Below, in pieces: positions 1 through 5,526 of a DNA stretch of 6,159 bases. A program made the translations under genes and the position numbers. Below the pieces are notes generated by a model that searched no databases, was not told the DNA's origin, and was given only the letters and a program-made list of their open reading frames with translations. How positions within the stretch are numbered: position 1 is the first letter of the stretch; each line of letters starts with the position of its first letter. Origin of the DNA: Clostridia bacterium (lineage in GTDB: Bacteria > Bacillota_A > Clostridia > Christensenellales > Aristaeellaceae); contig CAAEDZ010000135.1 in the NCBI GenBank assembly GCA_900754775.1, forward strand, positions 1 to 6,159, given 5' to 3'.

Positions 1-397
1 GTCCAAGCCCTTCTCCAACGCCGAACTGCTCTCGCGCGTCAAGGCGCTTCTGCGGCGCTACCACGTCTACGGCGGCAAGGAGGAAGCGTCGGACACCGGC
101 TGCCTCTGCGCCCACAGCCTGCGCGTGGACAGGCGCTTCAACGAGGTCTTCAAGGACGGCCGCGAACTGTCGCTCACGGAACTGGAATACCGCCTTTTGC
201 GCCTGATGATGGAGCATCGCGGCAAAATTTTCTCCGCGGAAAACCTCTACGAAAGCGTCTGGGGCGAGCCGTACTTTTCCGTCAGCGCCAACACCGTGAT
301 GGTGCATATCCGCAAATTGCGCGCCAAGATCGAGGACGATCCGCAAAACCCGCGCATCGTCAAGACCGTTTGGGGAAAGGGGTATCGCGTTGAATAG
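1..397 (+). CDS. OmpR/PhoB-family response regulator, C-terminal part (5' end outside window)
   Basis: This is a DNA-binding response regulator of a two-component system, cut at its 5' side by the window edge; the reading frame begins with the codon at position 2 and 131 residues are visible. The first residues, SKPF followed by an ELLSRVKALLRRY helix, match the end of a receiver domain, including the invariant Lys-Pro that contacts the phosphorylated aspartate; the aspartate itself lies upstream. After a short linker comes a complete winged-helix Trans_Reg_C domain (about visible residues 40-131), with LSLTELEYRLLRLMMEH, the recognition helix region SANTVMVHIRKLRAKIE, and the closing hairpin VWGKGYRVE. 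The stop codon overlaps the start of the downstream histidine kinase, so the two are translationally coupled. The family binds tandem direct repeats with about 11-bp spacing, and such a repeat lies upstream of the SH3b gene. The specific regulon cannot be named from sequence. Confidence 0.95.
   Translation, partial: SKPFSNAELLSRVKALLRRYHVYGGKEEASDTGCLCAHSLRVDRRFNEVFKDGRELSLTELEYRLLRLMMEHRGKIFSAENLYESVWGEPYFSVSANTVMVHIRKLRAKIEDDPQNPRIVKTVWGKGYRVE
372..382 (+). promoter_or_regulatory. Ribosome binding site fixing the TTG start of the kinase
   Basis: A purine-rich run, GGGGAAAGGGG, lies inside the last codons of the response regulator and ends 7 bases before TTG at 390. The first in-frame ATG (codon 27) falls inside the first membrane helix, so the TTG start is the sensible one. 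Confidence 0.7.
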
Positions 398-1679
398 CGG
401 AAAGAGCGAAAAAACGCCGAAGATCGCCCTGCGCCACTCGCGCATCGGCCTGCGGCTGCTGCTCAATATGCTGGCGGCGCTGGTGCTGGGCGTGATCGTC
501 TACATCGGCGTCACCCAACTGGGCTCGTGGGCGCAAAATACCATCATCTACGAGCGCCTTTTCAGCGAGGAATACAAGCAGGAAATGCTGCACGATCTGC
601 AAAACTACGTCACCGACAATGGCATCAGCTCCTCGGACTACATGCAGATCAGCGTCTGGCTCAGCGACAACATCGGCATCGGCTTTTTCTACGATCAGCG
701 CACCCCGGACAACGGCGATTACGTCATCCAGTTTGCCGACCGCGCCGTTTCCGTCGTGCCATACGTCACCTCCAACGCCTACGACCAGCAGATCACCCTC
801 GTGGCCGCGGTGCTGGCGCTGGCGGCGGCGCTGCTCATCATCGCCCCCTACGCGCGGCGCATCTCCTCGGACATCAAGCACCTTTCCGGGGACATGGCCC
901 TCATCGCCGGCGGCGATCTCTCCCACGAGGTGAAATTGAAGGGCAAGACGGAATTGGCGGAACTTGCCCAGAGCTTTGACCAGATGCGCCTGGCCATCGC
1001 CGCGCGCATGGAGCGCGAAAGCGAGGCTGTGCGCGCCAACCAGGAACTGATCGGCGCGCTCTCGCACGATCTGCGCACGCCGCTGACCAAGCAATCCAGC
1101 TATCTGGAACTGGCGCTGAGCGAGCGCTACCAAAGCGACGCGGCGGGCATGCGCGCCTGCGTGGAAAAGGCCGCCAAGGCCACGGGCGAACTGCGCGAGC
1201 GCATCGAGGAACTGTTTTCCTATTTCCTCGTCTTTTCCGGCGAAAAGGGCCCGGAGCCGATCATGGAAGATGTGGACGGCACGCAGGTGCTTGCGCGGCT
1301 CCTGGGCGATCAGGCGGAGTTTCTGCGCCTGCGGGGCTTTACTGTGGACTGTCAGGCCGTGCCGCAGGGGCTGAAACTGCGCGCCTACCTGCCGGGGCTT
1401 ACGCGCATCTTCGACAACATGACCTCCAACATCCTTCGCTACGCAGACCCCGCGCGCGATGTGCGCACCTACGTGGTGGTCAACGGCCCGCGCGCCTTTG
1501 TCCACTTTGACAACTTCGTGCGCGAGGACGCCGACCGCCGCGAGGGCACCAACATCGGCTGCCGCTCCGCCGCCCGGCAGGCGGAAATGATGGGCGGCGC
1601 GCTGCACACCGAGCGCACCGGCGACCGCTATTACGCCATCCTCGAACTGCCCGCGCCCGGGGAAAAAGAAGGCTTTTGA
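390..1679 (+). CDS. Sensor histidine kinase, HAMP/HisKA/HATPase, partner of the upstream regulator
   Basis: A membrane histidine kinase of 429 residues that should sense an extracellular signal and phosphorylate the response regulator encoded just upstream. Two membrane segments (about residues 20-42 and 134-155) enclose an extracytoplasmic domain of about 90 residues with no recognised sensor fold. A HAMP linker follows (about 152-205). The HisKA dimerisation helix carries the phospho-acceptor His226 in SHDLRTPLT. The ATPase domain has an N-box FDNMTSNILRYAD (Asn347), an FDN element at 373-375 in place of the usual DNGxG, and a G2-like GTNIG at 386-390. The ATP lid between them is only about a dozen residues and lacks the F-box, so the ATPase domain is compact and divergent. 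The gene begins with TTG and overlaps the regulator stop by 8 bases, a classic coupled pair. It lacks a PAS domain, so it is not a canonical WalK; the ligand is unknown. Confidence 0.93.
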   Translation: MNSGKSEKTPKIALRHSRIGLRLLLNMLAALVLGVIVYIGVTQLGSWAQNTIIYERLFSEEYKQEMLHDLQNYVTDNGISSSDYMQISVWLSDNIGIGFFYDQRTPDNGDYVIQFADRAVSVVPYVTSNAYDQQITLVAAVLALAAALLIIAPYARRISSDIKHLSGDMALIAGGDLSHEVKLKGKTELAELAQSFDQMRLAIAARMERESEAVRANQELIGALSHDLRTPLTKQSSYLELALSERYQSDAAGMRACVEKAAKATGELRERIEELFSYFLVFSGEKGPEPIMEDVDGTQVLARLLGDQAEFLRLRGFTVDCQAVPQGLKLRAYLPGLTRIFDNMTSNILRYADPARDVRTYVVVNGPRAFVHFDNFVREDADRREGTNIGCRSAARQAEMMGGALHTERTGDRYYAILELPAPGEKEGF

Positions 1680-1707
1680 CCAAATCTTTGCGCGCTCGTG
1701 GGCTTCG

Positions 1708-1732
1708 TTGTGAAAAGATTGTGAAAAATTGT
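1708..1732 (+). promoter_or_regulatory. Direct repeat, candidate OmpR-family regulator box
   Basis: TTGTGAAAA occurs twice, at 1708-1716 and 1719-1727, with an 11-base period, and a third partial copy, TTGT, starts at 1729. Written as TGTGAA-N5-TGTGAA (1709-1714 and 1720-1725), it has the spacing of boxes bound by WalR/PhoP-type regulators (WalR: TGTWAH-N5-TGTWAH), differing at one position in each half. It lies about 38 bases upstream of the -35 element of the SH3b gene and just downstream of the two-component operon. Binding by the neighbouring regulator is an inference from architecture and position. Confidence 0.5.
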
Positions 1733-1763
1733 CCTTGAATTTCGATTTTATCTCTCATTGGGC

Positions 1764-1792
1764 TTGCAATCGTCACAATTTTGCAATATAAT
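1764..1792 (+). promoter_or_regulatory. Sigma-A-type promoter of the SH3b gene
   Basis: A perfect -10 hexamer TATAAT (1787-1792) sits exactly 17 bases after a -35-like TTGCAA (1764-1769; four of six consensus positions). The segment is markedly AT-rich against a GC-rich background. Transcription should begin near 1799, giving a leader of about 30 bases before the GTG start at 1830. The weak -35 fits a promoter helped by an activator bound upstream. Confidence 0.8.
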
Positions 1793-1814
1793 AGTGCATG
1801 ACTGAAACAAGCAC

Positions 1815-1822
1815 AAGGGAGG
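1815..1822 (+). promoter_or_regulatory. Ribosome binding site of the SH3b gene
   Basis: AAGGGAGG, close to the anti-16S consensus, ends 7 bases before GTG at 1830. The in-frame ATG at 1839 would be 16 bases away, too far, so the GTG start is preferred. Confidence 0.8.
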
Positions 1823-1829
1823 CGACTGC

Positions 1830-3194
1830 GTGAAGAGCATGCTCAGGCGGCTTGCGATCGTGGTCCTGACGGTGTCGATGTTGCTCGGCAGCGCGCAGGC
1901 GACGGTCGGCGCAAGGGTTACCCGGGACGATCTGCCTATCTTCAATGCCCCCGTGTTCTCGCAGGAGACTTACGCGGGCTATCTCGATACCGGCGCCACG
2001 GTCGGCGTCATCGAAGTTCGCGGCGAGTGGGCGAAGGTCACTGGCGGCGGCAAGATCGGTTATACGAACATCAATTACCTCGAGCCCATCTCCACGGGCT
2101 CGTCGGACAACGAATATGACGCGCCCGTTGCCGGCTACGCCACGCGCAGCGTCACCGTCTACCGCGCCCCCTCGACGTCCTCCGGCACAGTCGCGACCCT
2201 GCCGTGGGGCACGCAGGTGTTCGTCACCGGCACCAACGGCAGCTTCTGCCATGTTACCAGCGCTTCGGGCGCGTGCAGCGGCTATATCCCCGCTGACTAT
2301 CTCAGCCGCACGCAGCCCGTCTCTGCCACGTACTACGCCACGCGCGACGCCACGGTCTACGCCCAGCCGGCCACTTCGGCCTCCCGCCTGGGCTATGTGC
2401 CGCAGGGCACGGCGGTGCGCGTCATCGGCCAGTCCGGCGAGTGCTTTCAGGTACTCGACGGCAGCGGCATGAGCTGCGGCTACATTTACAGCGGTTACCT
2501 CAGCAGCGCCCCTGTGGAAGCCTACGAGCCGACCCCCGGCTATACCACCGTGCCGGTGAAGGTCTACGCGAGCGCGTCCACATCTTCCAGCGTGGTCGCC
2601 CGCATCAACGCGGGCACCGCCGTCATCGTCACCGGCGTCTGCGGCAATTTCTGCAAGGTCTCCAGCCCCTCCGGCACCATGGGCGGCTATATCCCCAGCG
2701 CCTATCTTACGCATGAAAAGCCGTCCACGGGCGGTTCCGGGAACGGCGGCTCGCAGTCCTCGTCCCTCGCCGCGCTCAAAGCCAGCGTGGAGATGGTGGA
2801 CTGGTACGCCTCCGCGCAGTACAACCTCAACTGCGGCAGCTACTATACGCTGCTCAACATCCGCAACGGCGATACCATCCGCGTCAAGTACACCACCGGC
2901 AGCGCCCACATGGACATCGAGCCAGCCACGGCTGCGGACACGGCCAAGCTGCTCACCTGCCTGGGCGGGGAGTGGACCTACGTGCGCACGCCGGTCATCC
3001 TCATCGCCGAAGGCAAGTGCATCGCAGCCTCGCTCTATGGCGAGCCGCACGGCGGCACGGACACCATCTCCGGCAACAACATGGATGGCGTCGTCTGCCT
3101 GCACCTCACCAACAGCCGCACCCACGGCAGCGATCGCGTGGATGAGGACCATCAGGCGGCCATTCAGGAGGCTTACAACTGGGCGCACGGCTAA
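1830..3194 (+). CDS. Secreted protein with four SH3b repeats and a conserved C-terminal domain
   Basis: A 454-residue exported protein, probably associated with the cell wall. The N-terminus has basic residues (MKSMLRR), a hydrophobic core, and a likely signal peptidase I site after SAQA (residue 24) or VGA (28). Four bacterial SH3 (SH3_3-like) repeats follow at about 29-85, 102-159, 167-225 and 238-294, each ending in a G-Y-[IT]-x4-YL type motif. A Gly/Ser-rich linker (about 298-312) leads to a C-terminal domain (about 313-454) with conserved-looking polar residues: His360 and Asp362 in SAHMDIEP, PHG at 406-408, Cys423 and His425 in CLHLTNSRTH, His432, Asp438 and His441. I recall similar domains after SH3 repeats in clostridial proteins, but no established activity. 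The gene has its own promoter and terminator. Repeats 2-4 carry Cys where a Trp is usual. A wall-hydrolase-like or substrate-binding role is possible but unproven. Confidence 0.9.
   Translation: MKSMLRRLAIVVLTVSMLLGSAQATVGARVTRDDLPIFNAPVFSQETYAGYLDTGATVGVIEVRGEWAKVTGGGKIGYTNINYLEPISTGSSDNEYDAPVAGYATRSVTVYRAPSTSSGTVATLPWGTQVFVTGTNGSFCHVTSASGACSGYIPADYLSRTQPVSATYYATRDATVYAQPATSASRLGYVPQGTAVRVIGQSGECFQVLDGSGMSCGYIYSGYLSSAPVEAYEPTPGYTTVPVKVYASASTSSSVVARINAGTAVIVTGVCGNFCKVSSPSGTMGGYIPSAYLTHEKPSTGGSGNGGSQSSSLAALKASVEMVDWYASAQYNLNCGSYYTLLNIRNGDTIRVKYTTGSAHMDIEPATAADTAKLLTCLGGEWTYVRTPVILIAEGKCIAASLYGEPHGGTDTISGNNMDGVVCLHLTNSRTHGSDRVDEDHQAAIQEAYNWAHG
1914..2711 (+). repeat. Four tandem SH3b repeats within the secreted protein
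   Basis: The repeats are recognisable at protein level by the core G-x-[WFC]-x-V ... G-Y-[IT] ... YL: GEWAKV/GYTNINYL, GSFCHV/GYIPADYL, GECFQV/GYIYSGYL and GNFCKV/GYIPSAYL. The three later copies resemble each other more than the first, suggesting internal duplication. Bacterial SH3 domains typically bind peptidoglycan or its cross-bridge peptides. Confidence 0.85.
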
Positions 3195-3214
3195 GCCGCT
3201 TATCACAAACGACC

Positions 3215-3250
3215 GCATGCCGCTCTTGTCCCCAAGGGCGGCGTGCTTTT
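3215..3250 (+). terminator. Rho-independent terminator after the SH3b gene
   Basis: A 13-bp stem (3215-3227 with 3234-3246, two G-U wobbles) closes a 6-base GTCCCC loop and is followed by TTTT (3247-3250). It starts 20 bases after the SH3b stop. The T tract is short, so some read-through into the ATP-grasp genes is possible; I see no convincing promoter between this hairpin and 3327. Confidence 0.72.
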
Positions 3251-3310
3251 GGGAGACATCATCTTCATCGCCGCGCGGGGGAGGGCACGCGCCTCCGTCC
3301 TGCACGGCGC

Positions 3311-3316
3311 AAGGAG
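3311..3316 (+). promoter_or_regulatory. Ribosome binding site of the first ATP-grasp gene
   Basis: AAGGAG lies 10 bases before TTG at 3327 and 4 bases before another in-frame TTG at 3321. Spacing and alignment with the downstream paralogue favour 3327, although 3321 would add only two residues. The GTG at 3243 lies inside the terminator hairpin and lacks suitable spacing, so it is unlikely. Confidence 0.6.
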
Positions 3317-3326
3317 CGATTTGAGC

Positions 3327-4349
3327 TTGAAAAGGGAGAATGTACACCGCTCGCTGCTGAAATTGCGCAATGCGTATCGCGCCTATATCAAGCGGGGGCA
3401 TTGTCAGGCCATGCTCGACCGCTACAACCAGATGCTGGGGCTGCATGTGACAGTCGCCGAGTTCGAGCATGCCAAACAGCGCACCGCCTGCGACGAGGAA
3501 GAGTTCTTCGGCTATGAGTTCTACCGGCGCACAGACGAGGAACGCGACGCTTACCTCACGCGCGTGCGGCGCAACAATCTGGCGCGCAAGGTCGGCGACG
3601 TGGACGAACCGCTGACCATCCCCGGCAACAAAGTGCTGTTCAACATGCACTTTGGCGAGTTCCTGCGCCGCCGGTGGATCAACCCCACCGCCGCCGGCGA
3701 GGAGGAGTTCGCCGCCTTTGTCCGCGAGCTGCGCGAGGTGCTTGTCAAGCCGTCCATCTTCTGCAGCGGCCATGGCATCTACAAGTACCGCTATACGGAC
3801 GATGCCTCCGCCCGCGCGCTCTACAAGGAGCTGTATGGCGGCGGCTACGTGGTGGAGGAAGTACTCAAACAGCATCCGGAGATGAACAGGCTCAACCCCC
3901 ATGTCATCAACTCCGTGCGCGTGGCTACCTATACCGACGCCGACGAGGTCCACATACTGGCCGCCGCCGTTCGCACCAGCGGCCACGCCGAGGGCTGCAT
4001 CGACAGCCTGCACGCGGGCGGCTGCGCCTGCCCCGTGGATGCGCAGACCGGCGTTATCACCGCCGACGGCTTCAACAACGATTTTGTCCGCTTTGCCGAG
4101 CATCCCCTGACGCATACGCCGTTCAAGGGCTTTCAGATACCGATGTGGCAAGAGGCCATGGAGACCGTGCGCGCCGCTTCCCGCCACGCCTACGAGCTGC
4201 CGCAGTGCCGCTTTCTCGGCTGGGATCTGGCCTTTACGCCGGAGGGCGTGGCCATTCTCGAAGGCAACTGGAAACAGGGCTGCGATCTGATCCAGTACGG
4301 GCAGGGCGGCATCTATCATCAACTGAAGCAGCTGACCGACAAGCTCTGA
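3327..4349 (+). CDS. Sugar-transfer-associated ATP-grasp family protein, copy 1 (altered phosphate loop)
   Basis: A cytoplasmic protein of 340 residues (342 if TTG 3321 is used) of the ATP-grasp fold, matching the family described as sugar-transfer-associated ATP-grasp. These enzymes are expected to use ATP to join a carboxylate to an amine or similar nucleophile; the substrates are unknown. A basic helical N-terminus (1-60) precedes the shared block LTIPGNKVLFNM (96-107). VLVKP (138-142) gives the ATP-binding Lys141, EE at 177-178 sits near the adenine pocket, INSVRVATYT (194-203) holds a conserved Arg, and GWDLAF (298-303) with LEGN (311-314) provides the metal ligands Asp300, Glu312 and Asn314. 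The phosphate loop is ICSGHG-like (SIFCSGHG, 143-150), whereas copy 2 has GSGKG there, so activity may be altered. It is followed 38 bases later by its paralogue, likely co-transcribed. Start choice is moderately sure. Confidence 0.85.
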   Translation: MKRENVHRSLLKLRNAYRAYIKRGHCQAMLDRYNQMLGLHVTVAEFEHAKQRTACDEEEFFGYEFYRRTDEERDAYLTRVRRNNLARKVGDVDEPLTIPGNKVLFNMHFGEFLRRRWINPTAAGEEEFAAFVRELREVLVKPSIFCSGHGIYKYRYTDDASARALYKELYGGGYVVEEVLKQHPEMNRLNPHVINSVRVATYTDADEVHILAAAVRTSGHAEGCIDSLHAGGCACPVDAQTGVITADGFNNDFVRFAEHPLTHTPFKGFQIPMWQEAMETVRAASRHAYELPQCRFLGWDLAFTPEGVAILEGNWKQGCDLIQYGQGGIYHQLKQLTDKL

Positions 4350-4373
4350 GCGCCTCGCGCGGAAACGAGCTTA

Positions 4374-4380
4374 GGGGAGG
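4374..4380 (+). promoter_or_regulatory. Ribosome binding site of the second ATP-grasp gene
   Basis: GGGGAGG ends 7 bases before TTG at 4388. The open frame extends far upstream across copy 1, but only this site has a good ribosome binding site and gives a product with the same length as its paralogue. Confidence 0.8.
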
Positions 4381-4387
4381 AATACCA

Positions 4388-5413
4388 TTGGCCAGAAAAA
4401 TCAACTTGCGCCACGCGGTTCACGTCTGCGCCCAGCGCTACCGGCAGTACGCGCAGGACAAGCGGGATAAAGAGGAATTTGAGCGCCGCTGCAAAGTATT
4501 GAAGCTGGACATCCCGTGGAAGGACTATCTGCGCGCCCGCAAACAGACGGGCTGCGAGGTGCGCAAATACTTCGCCTTTGAGTTTTACAACAAGGACGAT
4601 GCCCTGCGCGATACCTTTCTCACCCTCAAGCGGCACGACGTCTTTGCCAAAAAGGTGGGCGACGTCAATATGGCCCTCACCATCCCCGGCAACAAGGTGC
4701 TGTTCAACATGCTGTTCGGGGAGTTTTTGCAGCGCGAGTGGAACAACCCCAGCGCCTGCACGCCGGAGGAATTTATCGCCTTTGTGAAAAAGCACGGCCG
4801 CGTCATCGTCAAGCCCTCGGATACGGGCAGCGGCAAGGGCATCCACATCTTCACCTATGAGGACGACGAAAAGACCCGCGCCTGCTACGACGAACTGGTC
4901 GGCACCGGCGCGCTGGTAGAGGAGGTACTCAGGCAGCACCCGCAGATGGACCGCCTCAACCCCCACTGCATCAACACCGTGCGCGTGGCCACCTATACCG
5001 ACCGCGACGACGTACACATCCTCTTCGCCACGGCGCGCTCCAGCCTGGGCGAGAGCATCGTGGACAACTTCGGCGCGGGCGGCATGTCCGTGGCTGTGGA
5101 CTGGAAGACCGGCCAGTTCATCGCCGACGGCATCGATCAGGACTTCCGCCGCATCGCCACCCTGCCCCTGACCGGCACGACCCTCAAGGGCTTTCAGGTG
5201 CCCAACTGGGACAAGGCGCTGGACGCCGTGCGCCGCGCCGCGCGCAAGGCATACGCGCTGCCCCAGTGCCACTGGATCGGCTGGGATCTGGCCTTCCTCG
5301 ACAATGAAGAAGTCGCCATCGTCGAAGGCAACTGGCGGCAAGGCCCGCTGGCGCAGAACACGCACCCGCGCGGCATCTACTACGAACTGAAAGAACTGAG
5401 CAAGAAGCTCTGA
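4388..5413 (+). CDS. Sugar-transfer-associated ATP-grasp family protein, copy 2 (intact phosphate loop)
   Basis: A 341-residue cytoplasmic ATP-grasp protein, paralogous to the preceding gene along its entire length with almost no gaps. The order of elements is the same: basic N-terminal helices, LTIPGNKVLFNM (97-108), VIVKP with Lys142, a canonical glycine-rich loop DTGSGKG (145-151), EE at 178-179, INTVRVATYT (195-204), GWDLAF with Asp300, and VEGN (312-315) with metal ligands Glu313 and Asn315. All expected catalytic elements are present, so this copy should be an active ATP-dependent ligase-like enzyme. Family members are commonly reported near glycosyltransferase and capsule genes; the acceptor here is unknown. 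It starts at TTG behind a strong ribosome binding site and ends 8 bases before a strong terminator, making it the last gene of its unit. Identity with copy 1 appears to be roughly half by eye. Confidence 0.9.
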   Translation: MARKINLRHAVHVCAQRYRQYAQDKRDKEEFERRCKVLKLDIPWKDYLRARKQTGCEVRKYFAFEFYNKDDALRDTFLTLKRHDVFAKKVGDVNMALTIPGNKVLFNMLFGEFLQREWNNPSACTPEEFIAFVKKHGRVIVKPSDTGSGKGIHIFTYEDDEKTRACYDELVGTGALVEEVLRQHPQMDRLNPHCINTVRVATYTDRDDVHILFATARSSLGESIVDNFGAGGMSVAVDWKTGQFIADGIDQDFRRIATLPLTGTTLKGFQVPNWDKALDAVRRAARKAYALPQCHWIGWDLAFLDNEEVAIVEGNWRQGPLAQNTHPRGIYYELKELSKKL

Positions 5414-5421
5414 CAAAGCGT

Positions 5422-5459
5422 CCCCGCCGGGAGCCAGACACGGCCCCGGCGGGGTTTTT
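5422..5459 (+). terminator. Strong rho-independent terminator after the ATP-grasp pair
   Basis: A perfect GC-rich 10-bp stem (5422-5431 with 5445-5454) can be extended by three inner pairs past one unpaired A, and is followed directly by TTTTT (5455-5459). It begins 8 bases after the stop of copy 2. It lies between convergent genes, but on the minus strand the hairpin is followed by ACGCTTTGTC, a poor T tract, so it works mainly for the plus strand. Confidence 0.92.
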
Positions 5460-5526
5460 GCCAGCGGGGAAGCGGCCGCCGCCCGGCCTTGCGCCGTGCG
5501 CTCAGGCCAAACGCGGCGCGGGCTTT

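Noticed and set aside
360..1607. A 415-codon minus-strand frame
   Set aside because: It is antisense to the histidine kinase, which has clear domains and a coupled start; the antisense product shows no domain.
1764..1787. Repeated TTGCAAT at 1764-1770 and 1781-1787
   Set aside because: The two copies overlap the -35 and -10 elements and have a 17-base period; it could be an operator, but the match is short and is explained well enough by the promoter itself.
3243..3326. GTG start at 3243 for ATP-grasp copy 1
   Set aside because: It lies inside the terminator hairpin, has no properly spaced ribosome binding site, and would add 28 residues absent from the paralogue.
1773..4322. An 849-codon open frame on the minus strand
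   Set aside because: It runs antisense across the SH3b gene and ATP-grasp copy 1, its product is a low-complexity mix rich in Ala, Gly, Arg, Asp and His, and it has no recognisable domain. Long antisense frames are expected where GC-rich third codon positions avoid stop codons.
3674..4387. N-terminal extension of ATP-grasp copy 2 reaching back over copy 1
   Set aside because: The extension is a frame-shadow of copy 1 with Arg-rich nonsense composition; the strong ribosome binding site at 4374-4380 and equal paralogue length point to TTG 4388.
5491..5519. Hairpin GCGCCG/CGGCGC downstream of the asparagine synthase
   Set aside because: The stem is only 6 bp with a long loop and no T tract on the minus strand, so it is not a supported terminator in this GC-rich stretch.
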